The notes under the pieces: generated by a model | What the model was told of the DNA's origin: nothing | What the model saw: only the letters and a program-made list of their open reading frames with translations | The model's database searches: none | Made by a program: the position numbers and the translations under genes | Part shown: piece after piece, positions 33,923-46,800 of the stretch | How positions within the stretch are numbered: the stretch's first letter is position 1 | Layout: every line of letters begins with the position of its first letter | From: Chrysaora quinquecirrha | Lineage: Eukaryota; Cnidaria; Scyphozoa; Semaeostomeae; Pelagiidae | Length of the DNA stretch: 64,000 bases | Assembly: GCA_014526335.1 (NCBI GenBank) | Contig: JACTAT010000368.1 | Location: 658,261-722,260, forward strand | Reading direction: 5' to 3'

Positions 33923-35688
33923 AAATAATCACCGCTTCGTATTAGAATTCACAGCTTTTGTATATTAATATTTGTTTTAGCAAGAAGTCGACAGTCATGT
34001 ATGTTTAAGATAACCACATGCGTGTTTAGAAGTAGATTTATGGCGCATGCTTAACGTGCCGCGCACTATGTTCCATGCTCTAGGGGTATGACTAGCTTCT
34101 AGACTACCTAGGAGTGGTTAATCGGTTTTCCTGTTATTTTTAATTGTCATTGGTTAATTTGTACTTGTTTTTTCCTTTATCAAGTCTTATGTATTAGGAC
34201 TTTTTAGAATTCTATTGGATTTCGTGGAGTAACGTCGATAGGATATGAAAACAGCACCCTGGTCACCGATATATTTACTGAAATATCTCTTCCTTGCAGC
34301 TTTAACAGTCATACTGTCTTTATTTCTTACAATATATCTCAAGTGTTGGCTTGTTTTAGTGACCAAATCGCTGACTCCACATATCATACTCTACTGCATG
34401 CTTTGTTGTGGTAGCTTTACCATCCCAAAATGATATGATAGAATATTTCTGTGAGTAATAGCATCACATTATTTTCTCTTTTCGTGAACCTACTACGGAG
34501 ACCGACAGAAAGATATAGTGCGTCTTCTATTGTATGTAATTATTTTTACTTCGTGGATATAACATTGCATATGGACAATCAATTGCCTTTAATTGGGGGT
34601 GTTTTCTCCCTAAATTCCTTTTCTGTTTGAGAATATTCTCTTCACTATATGGGGATTTTTCCTCCAAAATTATAAAAGAAATGTATGTCAAATAGGTTCT
34701 TAATAGTTGACCCTACTATGATTAAAATTCGTCCCTCAAATCTTAACTCCCTGTTTTTGGAACAGAATCAAGCATTTGCAAATTTTACGACCAGTCCGTG
34801 TGGTTTGAATACAGACCTTACTGCTGTTTAAATTTAATATCGCACAATTGCAAAATCTAAGCATGTGATACGTCGATTACAATTTAAATCTCTCGAAAAG
34901 AGCTGAAACAAATGGAATTCAAAATCCGGAGTTGGTATTACTCTTCCAATTTTCAATTTAGAAAATTTTTGTTTGATTCTATTCACCTTATTGATATTTT
35001 TATTCAGGGACCGCGGAGGTAATTCTCAAAGGGGGAGGCGAAAAGTTTAGGGGAACAATTTCGAGAGGGTTTGAGGGCGGAGTCCCCAGAAAATTTTTCC
35101 TGACCACGCCCTTTACTTTCGCTATAAATGCGACCAACGCTCTTTTTATATTCAGAGACACCCTGGAAAGGATTTTTGTTTGTGGCACATTCAACCGCTA
35201 AATTGCCGTAAAGGGGAAAATAGCCTGAAAATCTCGTGGAGCTATTGATAGTATGGTAACATATAAACACGTTTTTTTATATGAACAGTTGGGTTCAATA
35301 TTAGCCTGCCTGTTTCTTATTTTTGAAGCGATTTTTCACGAATTTTTTCACCTAGCCTTCACGAAAACATGCTTAAAACGCGTTTTCAGGCAAGGTCTTT
35401 ACGCAGGTGAACTTTGCTTGTGCGTATGTCAAATAGTTTCGGAGATAGCAAAAACGTTTTACCCAAATTTTAGCCTGTTAAAAGTTGCTCTTCTAAATAA
35501 AAACGCGATAACGCCTCTATACTTCCAAACGGAAAAAAATTTAAGCATACAGTAACAGAAGCTAATACGGGAACAAATCAATGTTTATTTTGATTAGGTT
35601 TGTTGTTTGCATCGTCGTTGAATTTGCTCATCATTTAACATAATTTCTGAAAATCAAAAAATATATCTTGAAAATTATTGGATTTCAG
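33923..35688. other. No recognisable gene
   Basis: AT-rich. The ORFs at 34187-34433 and 35000-35555 on both strands lack motifs. If the exon at 35689 is real, its upstream intron is here. Confidence 0.45.
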
Positions 35689-36095
35689 ATGTCATTTGAT
35701 GGAAATATGGAAATACCATCAATATGACGAAGAAAAGGGATGGAAAAGGAATGAAGAGCAAGATTTTTTGATGCCTCACTGGCTTATTTGCAAGCAGAAT
35801 GACAAGAAATAGGAAAGCTTACCCACAAGTTTCTGAAGCATCCAAAAGTGAGGATTCGCCGAGCCCGAAAAGGAGAAAGAAAAGGAATGCGAAAAAGAGA
35901 CCCAAACCAATTGTTCTGTGTGAATGTTTAAGAGATACCAATGAGGGTAATGACGATGTTGATAAAATAAAATGCATGCAGGACGACTCTGCAACCGGTA
36001 AGCTACAAACTGAAGCTATGACTGATAATGAAAGCGAATCGGAAGTATCCGACCTTCATTCCAGTGACGATTCTGACGACGATTGGTTCTTTTGA
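35689..36095 (+). pseudogene. Probable terminal exon, unidentified Lys-rich/acidic protein, one frameshift
   Basis: A TTTCAG acceptor at 35683-35688 opens a frame reading MEIWKYHQYDEEKGWKRNEE ... MPHWLICKQNDKK, which stops at a TAG near 35814. The adjacent frame carries on without a gap (NRKAYPQVSEASKSEDSPSP, then KRRKKRNAKKRPKP, a nuclear-localisation-type basic run) to an acidic Ser/Asp tail ending SDDSDDDWFF at 36095. The composition (basic cluster plus acidic C-terminus) suggests a nuclear protein, but I recognise no family. The single frame change may be a sequencing error or real decay. It lies 1.4 kb upstream of the monooxygenase gene on the same strand. The open part of the second frame alone is 98 codons from 35799. 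Confidence 0.45.
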
Positions 36096-37528
36096 AGGCA
36101 AGGTTCACCATATAAAAGTTCTAAACACTAACCCGACATGACTTAAAATTCATTCTATTGCATTATTCTGGTGCTGTTTAATGTTCTTAATGTTATAATT
36201 TGATGCTGTTATTATGGCTTAAAACTTTAGTGCTTTGATCCATTATTTTCTCGCATCAGAACTCAATCGCTGCGGCACCTTCTACAGCATTTAATTCATA
36301 AACCGTGCGTCTGATAGCCAAGGCCTTTTAGAATATTTTTCTCGGCGTTCCATTTCCTATCGAATGGTACCATTGAAATGAGGAAATGTCGATTTTTGAT
36401 TTTTTCGAACCGGTAAAAATGACGTCATCGATCACGTGACTTAGAGACCACGCCCAAAAAAGCGCCAAACGGCTTTCGATCCGCCTTGTCAAATTAAACT
36501 CAGATCAAGTGGAAAATTTGTTATTAGGCAGTTTGCTAGATGGTTACAGATATTTCCCTGCCTATTTTGAATTGAGTGCTGTGCGGTTCTCTTTCACACA
36601 TCTATTGTCTAGTTTTTGTTGCATGCAATTGCTCTTTTGTTATTCTACAAAAGCCACCCGCATGGACGCTATGTTGAATTTCGTATAGTTTTCAAATTGA
36701 TTTGCTTAGTGTTGTCGTCATGTTGAAAAATTGATGCAAAATAACGAATTCGGAAGCAATACGAACAAGAATCCCTATTCAAGAATATTCAGTCTCCACT
36801 GTGTTTTTACAACACTATTATTCGACTTTCATTTACATAAATAAAATCTTGCCTGTATAAATATTTACATGGTTAATTAATATGTTTTATCCCTCTTTAA
36901 ATATTAGTATATCAGTTTCATTCTCTTATGGTAACATGACAGCTGCCGTTTAGATTTAACTAAAAATAAATTGTAAGTTTTCAATTAACTTTTTCCAATC
37001 TGAGGATGTGCGAAAATACTATCTTTTTGCAGAAAATATTGTCGTTTCTCCAAAATAATGCATCTCAAGTATGTGAAACGAAAATTTTCAGAGAAAGCGA
37101 ATGAGATGGTTGTCATTCGAGTCAGCAGATATGAAATATATTGAATTTAAATGTTGCTTGTTTTCAAACGCGGCTTCATTTTCTGAGCTTTGGTGTTTGA
37201 TGACTTATTTTCAAGGGTTATGAACGAGGGCGGTTCGTGAACAATGAAATGCTGCATCAATAAATAACTTAAATTCTGCTCCTCAGAAGTTAAGAAAAAT
37301 ATTACATTTTTCAAAACTACGAAATTTAGTCATTGATATTTCTAAATACTCCCTCTTTCTAAAATCATCTAATTCGAAAATACCCTGGAGACGCATAAAG
37401 TATGCAAATTATTATTCAAACCCTTGCTTGCAGCCAATAAAAACTGGTTTCATTGTTTTACGAATTTACCTTGCTTTTTCATGCTTTCGTCAACTGGGAT
37501 ATGATTTATTAAAGATATTCTATCAGGA
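36096..37528. other. Intergenic, with a dispersed repeat at 36380-36580
   Basis: 36380-36580 shares GACGTCATCGATCACGTGA and CAGTTTGCTAGATGG(T/G)TACAG words, in order, with 10985-11075 (and with its duplicate at 12960-13045). Nothing else is recognised before the monooxygenase start. A TTATTAAAG word at 37506 lies just upstream but is not a convincing promoter element. Confidence 0.5.
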
Positions 37529-37834
37529 ATGATCGTATTTGGCATCATGTCACCGAGAAAGGGGATGGTTTTTCTAGCAATCGTAATTTGTTGTATTAAC
37601 TTTGAAACTGCAACTCTAGAGACTGATTTCACTAATTCGATTTCATTGAAATCAAATAACATTTACAATCTTTACTGGAAAGTAGACAGCTCCACTGAAT
37701 GCATACATTTTGCAGTTGAAGTAAGAACGGCAGGATGGATTGGATTTGGAATATCAAGAGGCTTATCAGGAAAAATGAAAAATGCAGACATCGTTATTGG
37801 ATGGGTTGACAACAAGGGCAAATGTCATTTGAAG
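37529..37834 (+). CDS. Monooxygenase exon 1: signal peptide and DOMON start
   Basis: 102 codons. Signal peptide, then LYWKVDSSTECIHFAVEVRT and AGWIGFGISRGLSGKMKNAD, the DOMON beta-strand and GWxGFG motifs. Donor AAG|GTATTA at 37835 is weak but keeps phase 0. The open frame continues to 38002, so a retained-intron product is conceivable. Confidence 0.85.
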
Positions 37835-40800
37835 GTATTAAATTTCACCTTTTTGAAATATCAAAGAATTTTTTCCGGATTTCATGAAACAGGGATTTCA
37901 CTACAGTATGAAATATCTCTAACTTTGAACATAATCACTCATGCTTTGCTAATCTCAGTTAACAACAACGTAAACTCTTTTTTTGTTGTCGCTTATTTTT
38001 AGGACATAAGCTACCAGGGGCTCAGAGGAGCACCGGAACCTATCGATTTTAAAGATGAATTTTATTTTCTTAACATGAAAAGCAGACTAAGATATTTAAA
38101 ATGTTCTTTGAAGCTGAGAACAGTAAAACAATCCTTCAAAATTTGAAAATTGAAAAGAAATAGTGACTTTAAGAACGATAACAACGACAGTGCAAGAATA
38201 TGTCTTGCTTTCTGTTTGAAAAATGCTTCCAAAATGCTTTCTTTGCTTCCCTTTCTTGCTTGTTCGTTCTTTGGTTGAGAATCAACAACAAAATGTGCAG
38301 CACTTTTAGCTTAAGGTAATTATGCGAGCCATTGCTGTCACTGACAAAAAGGATAATATTAACAGCCACTTCAGATCAGATGAATTAATGTTTAGATTTG
38401 TATTTTCTAAGCACTTAAGAAATTTTGACAAGGGACAACATTTTATTTTGCAAGAGTACTAGGGAACACATATACTACCCTTTGAAGGCCTCAGCTCCGT
38501 GTCACGAGTAAATTCAGCACGAAATTGTGGAGGAAATTTTCAAGTTTGAATTGACAAGTTCCAGCTATGAATGAGCACATTCGCAATTCTATTTTTGCGT
38601 CTTAGTTTTCATACTTAATTTACAACTGAGGTATTCGGAAAAGTTTGTTAATCCTTTTCGGTATTCTAATGGTAGAATAACTTTTGATACGGGAGTATAA
38701 ATTTCTTTCGCTTAATTACAAATGCTATTAAGACACGATGGGTATCACTAGCAGAAATAATAGGGAACAAATACATGTAGTAGAATCGTAAACAGTAAAT
38801 TTTGGAACAAATGCCTGCCTATTAAAATTGGCCTCAAGTTGTTCCACACATTAATGTCTCCAATTTTACTTTATGGATCAGAAGTGTGGGCACCCTATCG
38901 TAATTTCGATTATAAACAATGGGATAAATGTGAAATCGCGAAGATCCACACGCAGTTCCTCAATGTCTTCTCGGTCTCAATAGATCAACCACGAATGCAT
39001 TAGTGCGAGCTGAGCTGGGTCGTTATTCTCTGGAACGTTCAAGCAAATTGTAGAGTAGATAGCTTTATCAATCATGTACTGCACTACTCGGAAGCATATT
39101 CCCTAGTAGCACTTGCTCTGGATTATGAAATCTGTCGACAACCGCAATACTATTATGTCATACATTGATGATTTTACAAATAGACAAAATACGAATACTT
39201 CTTTTACCCCATCTAAAACAGATACCAAAAGGATTGTTCTAAGGCATTAACCTACAAAACGCATATAAATCGTATCTCTTTCGAACCATAGCTTCAAATA
39301 AATACAAATGGGAAATATAGAAGAATGTTTGCAAAATTCTAGGAAAATTCTTATTTGAGATTTATAACGCACGTATGCTTTATCATAATGTTAGCTAGCA
39401 TATAAATGTAAAGTTATCAAATTTAATTAGAATTTGTCAAGTATTTTAACTTTAACGTTCTTAGAGTGTGTTGTGTGTTTCGTAGAGTGTGTTTGTTGTG
39501 TATCTTTGTAGACCATGTATCTTTAGGATATTGAGTTGAGAATGAAAGAATTAATGAAAGAAGGAACAAATGGAAACCAGAGGAGTTGCATTGCCAGAAA
39601 ATCTCCTGCTTTAATGACATCATCGTTAATTTATACAACTGTCTATATTACTCATATTACACATAACGCGTAAAATTATTGCTATCTCTAAAATATGGAT
39701 TATGGAATGATGGAATGATGGAATGGAATGATGGAATGGTATCAAAATGCACAAATGCAAAAGAAAAGCAATTTCCAAACACATTGCGACAATGTTTTTA
39801 ATTTTGAAAGTATAATGAAGCAAAAACAGAGCATTCCATATTTTAGAAAAATATGCAATGGCGAATTTTCTCCTGAAACCTTCCCCCTATGGTTGTATAA
39901 GCATTACAAACACATCTGAGTAGAAATTAAGAAGGTTTGGAGTCAATTGAAGGAGTTACGAGGCCATTCCATATCTTTCTAAAATATGGAATGGCAAATT
40001 TTCTAAAAAAATTACTTGCTTCTTTTTGCTGAAACCTTGCCCCCAGAGTTGTATATGACTTACAAACACATCTGAGTAGAAACTAAGAAGGTTTGGAGTC
40101 AATTGAAGGAGTTACGAGGCCATTCCATATTTTTCTAAAATGTGGAATGGCGAATTTTCTGAATAATTACTTGCTTCTTTTTGCTGAAACCTTGCCCCTA
40201 GAGTTGTATATGACTTACAAAAACATCTGAGTAGAAATTAAGAAGGTTTGGAGTCAATTGAAGGAATAACCAGGCCATTCCTTATTTTAGAAAAATATGG
40301 AACAACAAATTTTCTCAAAAATTACTCGCCTATTGAAACTTTACGCGAGATTTTGAATTTTTCCTCTCCTAAACCACGTGCTTGTAAATTAACGGTCGCC
40401 AGGCAACTTCACAAGCCTCTAAGAATTTGATTAAATCAAAGATGCACTTGTCCCATTGTTACTGAGACTATGCATTTTTTAACTTTGTTTATAAACGCAT
40501 TAATTAAGCTCCACTTTCACAAATTAAAAAGACTTCCTTAAAAAGGAAATTGTTTTAAAGATTTAGTGGAGCCTAGGTAACGAGCATTTCTATCATAGTT
40601 TATGCAGCAGATAACTCAGAGGACAAATGCCTCAGTAAAGAGGCTATTTATTTGTAAAAACAACGTCAATAGAGCGGCACATCTATTAAACGGACCGTTT
40701 TTATTACATGGAACTTCCTCTTTAGACCTTCTACACTCTTTAATAGCATTTTTTTATGATTAAGCGTTTAAAAAAAAGCAGCAGCTTTGTAATTTTAGTG

Positions 40801-43800
40801 CCCTTAAGAAGTACTTATTGTTTCCAACTTCATTTCATTTCATTTCTTTTCCTTTTTAATTCTTTAAGCACGGGTCAGTCAAACGACAGCTACAGCTGCT
40901 TTTACATAGCTACTTCTACAACAAAATTTATATCGGAAAAATAAGATACAAATTTCTTTTAACTTATATTAACAAAATATGCTACGAAACTGAAAACTTT
41001 CTGTCAAGTAGTAAGATAAGGATGATTACAACATAGAAAAGAGGATCACATCTGACGTTGTATCTGCTCATACTTTTTTGAATATCTCGCAAGGTTTACT
41101 GACTTGACCTCGACAGGAAGATCGTTCCTAGTAAGAACGAAACGCGTGTTGAATTATGAATATTTGGGCCAAAAACGAATTTGTGATTTTATCTCTGCCG
41201 CGAACTGCATGGGTAGGCCTACCATTCAATATTGTTTTAAGCTGGAATACACATAGAATGAGCAGGAAAAAAATACTGATTTCATTCAACTATCTAATAG
41301 CGTAACTTAATTCAAAACAAGAAGCCGAACGGCTTCAACACGGTAGCAACAGAATGGGAAATAATTCATAACTAGACTCACTACATAAGTCCCACTACTT
41401 CGCTCGATGTTGTTGTTGTTGTTGTTTTCTACAATGGTTGGAGTGACAAATCGAAATAAGGGGAGCGTAAACTAGAGACTCGTGTCACGAGTCTAATTCA
41501 TAACCTTTCTTTTAAGAGTCAGAATGTAAGAGAAAAGGAAATATTTAACAAATCAACAAAACATGTATATCAATCTTCACTCAATACAATACACTTGATG
41601 TGATTGTGAACAGAACAATAAATGTAAGTTATTAATAAGTAATTAATAAACAATTATAAATAAAAATCTCAAGGCATACCGGAAAAGTGGGACGCGGGAC
41701 CCTTGGTGGGACCCGGGACCCTTAGGGTGGGACCCTAAGTGGGACCCTGAGGGTGGGACCCTAAGTGGGACCCTTAGGGTGGGACCCTGACGGTGGGACC
41801 CTAAGTGGGACCCTTGATTATACAAAAATCTGAAAATCAATAAAGAAATTTATGTTATGCGAGAGATTTTTGCCGAGCAAACTGCCACGAATCGCACTTA
41901 GCTCAGCGAAATTCTCACCGCGTGCGTGCCAATTTTGCTGAGAAATTAGTCATTAGTGCCTGGTCGTGATTGAAACCGAGAAAACTCTTTTGCAAATATA
42001 TCCTAACGGGCATAAACATTAAAATGAAAAGAACAAATAGAAGCTGAAACATTTTTATGAGATATTAATCGAAAGATGACAAATTTTTTACTGTCCACTT
42101 CATATTCGACTGCACTTTCCAGCAGTCATCATCAGAGAAAAATTACAAATTTTTAACATTTTGGATATAGTATTATCAAGAGTTTCATAGAATAAGATCT
42201 TAGCGGTCATAGAAAATAGAAAATCAATTATAAAATTATGCCAGTTATTACAGGGAGTGTCTTACATAAAACTACTTTTTTTATTGATTTTCAGATTTTC
42301 ATATAACCGAGGGTCCCACTTAGGGTCCCACCCTAAGGGTCCCACTTAAGGTCCCATCCTCAGGGTCCCACTTAGGGTCCCACCCTAAGGGTCCCACTTA
42401 GGGTCCCACCCTAAGGGTCCCGGAACCCACCTAGGGTCCCGCGTCCCACTTTTCCGGTATGCCAAATCTCAAGTACCAATGACGGATGACGCCAATTTGT
42501 CATGCGTCAAGCATAAGCTTGACAATAGAATCCATTGTATGAGGACCTTTGTTCCTGCGCAAAATACACGTCTCAGGACGCCAATTTGTCATGCGTCAAG
42601 CATAAGCTTAACAGAATCAATTGTATGAGGACTTTTGTTCCTGCGGAAAATTCACCTCTCATGTGTCATGAGCTAGAAAAACATGAGCTAGAAAACCATG
42701 GAAACTATTGAATTAAGGGCGCGGTTCTACCTTTGGGGCGCGGTTCGACTTTTCGATTCCACTGGTTTTAAACACGTTATCAACTACGTTGCTACCGTAA
42801 ATTACTTAAAAGAACATGTAATACAAGAACGTCATGCGTTTGGAGGATTTGTCGAATTTTTATTTCTTTATGAGTGCGGTTACCGTCCGTGTTCTGCTCT
42901 TTCATTGTCGGGAAACCTTATGGTTGCTGCAATGTGTATTGCACAGCGCGGGAAACTTTGTTGATTTAGATTTTATATTTGCTTTATTTATTTTATTTTA
43001 ATCAACTTTGCTTTGTTTAGTTTAGTTTGCAATTTTTTATCGGCTATTAGTAATTACCGGCCCCGGCTCCGGTCCTGATTTTTCAACATTAAATTTTTTT
43101 GTAATATATGGTCCCGGCCCCGGCCGCAGCCCTTATTTCCAAAACTTTATTTTTTCCGATTAATTCCCGTTATTCTTAATAGCTACCTTGAATAAAAATA
43201 TTTTGAGATATTCATGCTCAAATTTTCCGCCACCCTCAAACCACAGAAATGGGTGATTGGCCTGAAAACATTCCTGTGTGCGATAGTTCTGCAACTGATG
43301 AATATCAATAGTGCAGAGAATGGGGTTTTTATGTTCGAAGAATTTCGAACATATTGGTGTGGGGTGGCGTGTCACTAACTAACTAACTAACTAACTAACT
43401 CACTTACTAACCAACGCTCGAGCAATGGAAAACGTGTAACAATAGTATAAGCATCTCAAGAATGCTCTTAAAGCCATTGTCTCGGCAATTGATGCGCAAT
43501 TAGTGGTTAGCTTTTCACAACGGCGGCCTGCAAACGGTCAATCTTATGGTCATGTGACAATTGTTCTACTGTCTCGTAATAGTTCACTATGAGTCATTGT
43601 TGTTTACTTAATAAACGATGGCAAATTGCCACATTGGTTTAGTTAATGACATTTCAAACATTCTCATCATCGATCATAGAGTCTGGGCAAGGGCGGCAAT
43701 TTCAAAACACTTTTCAAAGCAAATCGTCATCATTCTCATCATCATCGTCATCATAATCATCATCATCATCATCATGATTACCACCTTTGACGATGTGACT

Positions 43801-46800
43801 GTGGCAAGATCTAAAGGAACGGCACCACCATCACAAACACCCCTACAACCATCACCACGACCACCCTTATCACCACGACCGGCCCCCCATCACCACCACC
43901 ACAACCATCCCTACAACCATCACCACCATCACTCCTATCACAACCACCTCAAACACCCCTACCTTCAGTACCACACCCACCCTACCACCACAATCACCCC
44001 CTACCAACCAGCATCATGGTCATCGTGGTCATCAACATCATCATCATAACCACCCCCATTATCATAATAATCATTATCGTCATCGTTGTGCATATCGATA
44101 AATATCTTTCATCGTTTGACCGAAATAGCTATATTCAACCAGAGTGGTTCTTCGAACATGCCCATAGGGCCCCTATGTTTATAAGAAGGAAAGAAGGAGT
44201 GTTGTACCGGCATTTTATATCATGAGTTATTATTATTATTATTCCTTCATATCATTCAACACAGCCGATATGAAGGAAGCACTCAATGTTCCATTCAGCT
44301 GGAAAGACAATAAACAAGTACAGTTGACATCCGCTATCTCGAACTCTCAAGGGAAACTGAAATTTGTTCGAGATAGCGAATGTTCGAAATAACGGATGCC
44401 CCATATAAATATAAAAAATTATAGTTTTTAAGCCAGAAAAGGAACCCTAATTAATATGCAGGGCTACTGATCCTAAATTTCGTCAAACAAGTCTGGTATT
44501 TTTTACATAGGAGTCAAAGCTCATCTGCTTTCATCCCTACTATTGGTGAAGTTGAGATAATGGCGATGCAGCACATCCCGAAAGAGTACGGCTTCATCTA
44601 TTGTATACACGGGCAGCATATCCCTTAGCTGCTGCCATTCCCGCTCCGCTAGGCGAACTTATACATATTTTCAGCCTGTCTCTTTATCCAGTTCAGCAGA
44701 AAATTTGGCAAAGTTAGAGATAAAGAGCAGGTGTTCCTCCATGGGAAATCGAAAATGGTTCGAGACAGCGAATGTTCGAGATAAAGGGGTTCGAGATAGC
44801 GGATGTCAACTGTTAGTCTAAAATACCGGTTCTCAGGACATATATTTATGAAAAAGTAAGACAAAACGTATATTGCTTATACAGTTAACATAGCTCTCTG
44901 ACGCTTATAGGTTTATAAAAAAAGTAAGATAAAACGTATATTGCTTATACAGTTAACTTCAGACCATTATTCGTTTTAGCAGGTTATCCGGAAAGCAGGA
45001 GAAATTTTATGTCCGAAGGACATAATGAGAAGGACATAATGAGAGGGTGTTCGTGGAACGCATGTAGGTATGAATACATGTATGTATAGACGCTTTTTCC
45101 TGCCAAACGTGTAACAATAGATGAGTCACAATAACAATAGATAAGCCACAAATATGAGGAAGTGAACTTTGAAGTCGCCGTAATTGGTCATCATGAAAAC
45201 CTATTTTTAGACAATGAGCAGCAATAGGTGATTCATTGTGGTAGAAAATTTGGCACAAGTTCTCGAAGCTCTTATTCAGATAAATAGATTTTTTCATCCA
45301 ATTAGAACATTCTCGAAGCACATTTGCATAATATTTACTGAGACGTGGTCAGTTGTTGTCGAGAGGATTCTCGAACTTCCTTTGTACAATTAGATATTTG
45401 GCAGCAGGGCGGTCTGGCACCACAATTGCAGGGTGGCTACCAAATCAAAAGGGCCCGGTTCAGGGTGTGGCAGATAAAGTTTCTGAACCACACCCACCAT
45501 GGTTGAGCGGCGCAGAAAATTTTGGTTGCTAGACCCTCTAAAACGGCTATTTTAGCAATTTGAGCACCTCATCTTTGGAATGAAAGGAATAGTAAACCCT
45601 CGAAAAAAGAGAAAGAAAAACCTTAACAATTTCAAAATAAAACTGTAGAAACATTACAGTATGTATAATGATCGGCTTTGCTCTGGTGAAGATTCAACCA
45701 TCTTGTTTGCTATGATAAGGGGAATGATATTGCGTGTGGTCGCATTCGTCGCACGACGCACGGCAGGAAACGATTTTAATATCCATCCGCTTTTTGAATT
45801 GGCTCACGAAAACTGTAGATACCGGTCATGGTGGGGCCCTACTCATGACTGTAATAATTCTGTGCATGTAAATTATCTTCTCGAACTTTCACGGAAAGGG
45901 TCCGTAATTTTTCTGTAACGTTCATCTACTAGAGGGCCCGGCTGGCGATCGCCACTTTGCCACCCGGGCCAGACCGCGCCTGTTTGGCAGAGGGAAAATC
46001 AGAATAACTTATTGATCAAATTTTGTAAAATCAGTTGTGACTCGATTGCCCTCCAAACACCATATTTTCGGTTGGCTGTCTATCCAAATATTATTCGCAT
46101 TACAAAGTGACAGAACGCATGGGTTCATCCCAAATTTGGTTAGAGACTGGTTACATGGACCATGGACAAAAATATCTTTAGTCGCTCTTATCATAATGTT
46201 TATGAATGATCACGATGCTGATGATGATGATGATCATCATGACCCTGATGATGATGATCATCATCATGATCCTGATGACGATGATATTGGTGATGATGGT
46301 GATGTTGATGATGTTTTGATGGTGGTGATGATGATGATTATGATGATGATTATAATGATGATGATGATGATGATGATGATTATGATGATGATGATTATGA
46401 TGATGGTGATTATTGTCCTTCGGACATTGCGATAGCGTGGCTATGTTTTATCAGGCATCAAGGAAAATAATAATTAGTTTAATGTTCTCCCTCATGCGTC
46501 AAATATTTAGGCTCCGTCCTCCACACGTTCCATCTACACATAGTCGGCATTTTCGGTGATTGAAAACGGGACTTCTCGAAGACGCTCTCCAGGGTGGAAA
46601 TTTTTCGAAAATGCTGGCATCATGTTATCGTGTGGACGGGGAAAACGCAACTTCTCATCCTGAGTAAATCTGCTGACCGAGAACCAACGCAGAGTTGTGG
46701 ACTTTGTAGAATTTGAAGTCTCGACATTCATCGTCACTGAGAACATTCCAGAGCAAACCACCCTTACATACTATAGCACAGGAATAGGGAACGGACGAGT

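Noticed and set aside
41680..41830. CCCTAA-like words considered as an interstitial telomere
   Set aside because: The words are part of GGGACCCTAAGT units bounded by TIRs and a 9-bp duplication; no pure TTAGGG run.
43618..44225. His/Pro-rich and Ile-rich ORFs
   Set aside because: Low-complexity translation of ATC and ACC repeats.
46037..46435. 132-codon Asp/Met-rich ORF
   Set aside because: GAT trinucleotide array.
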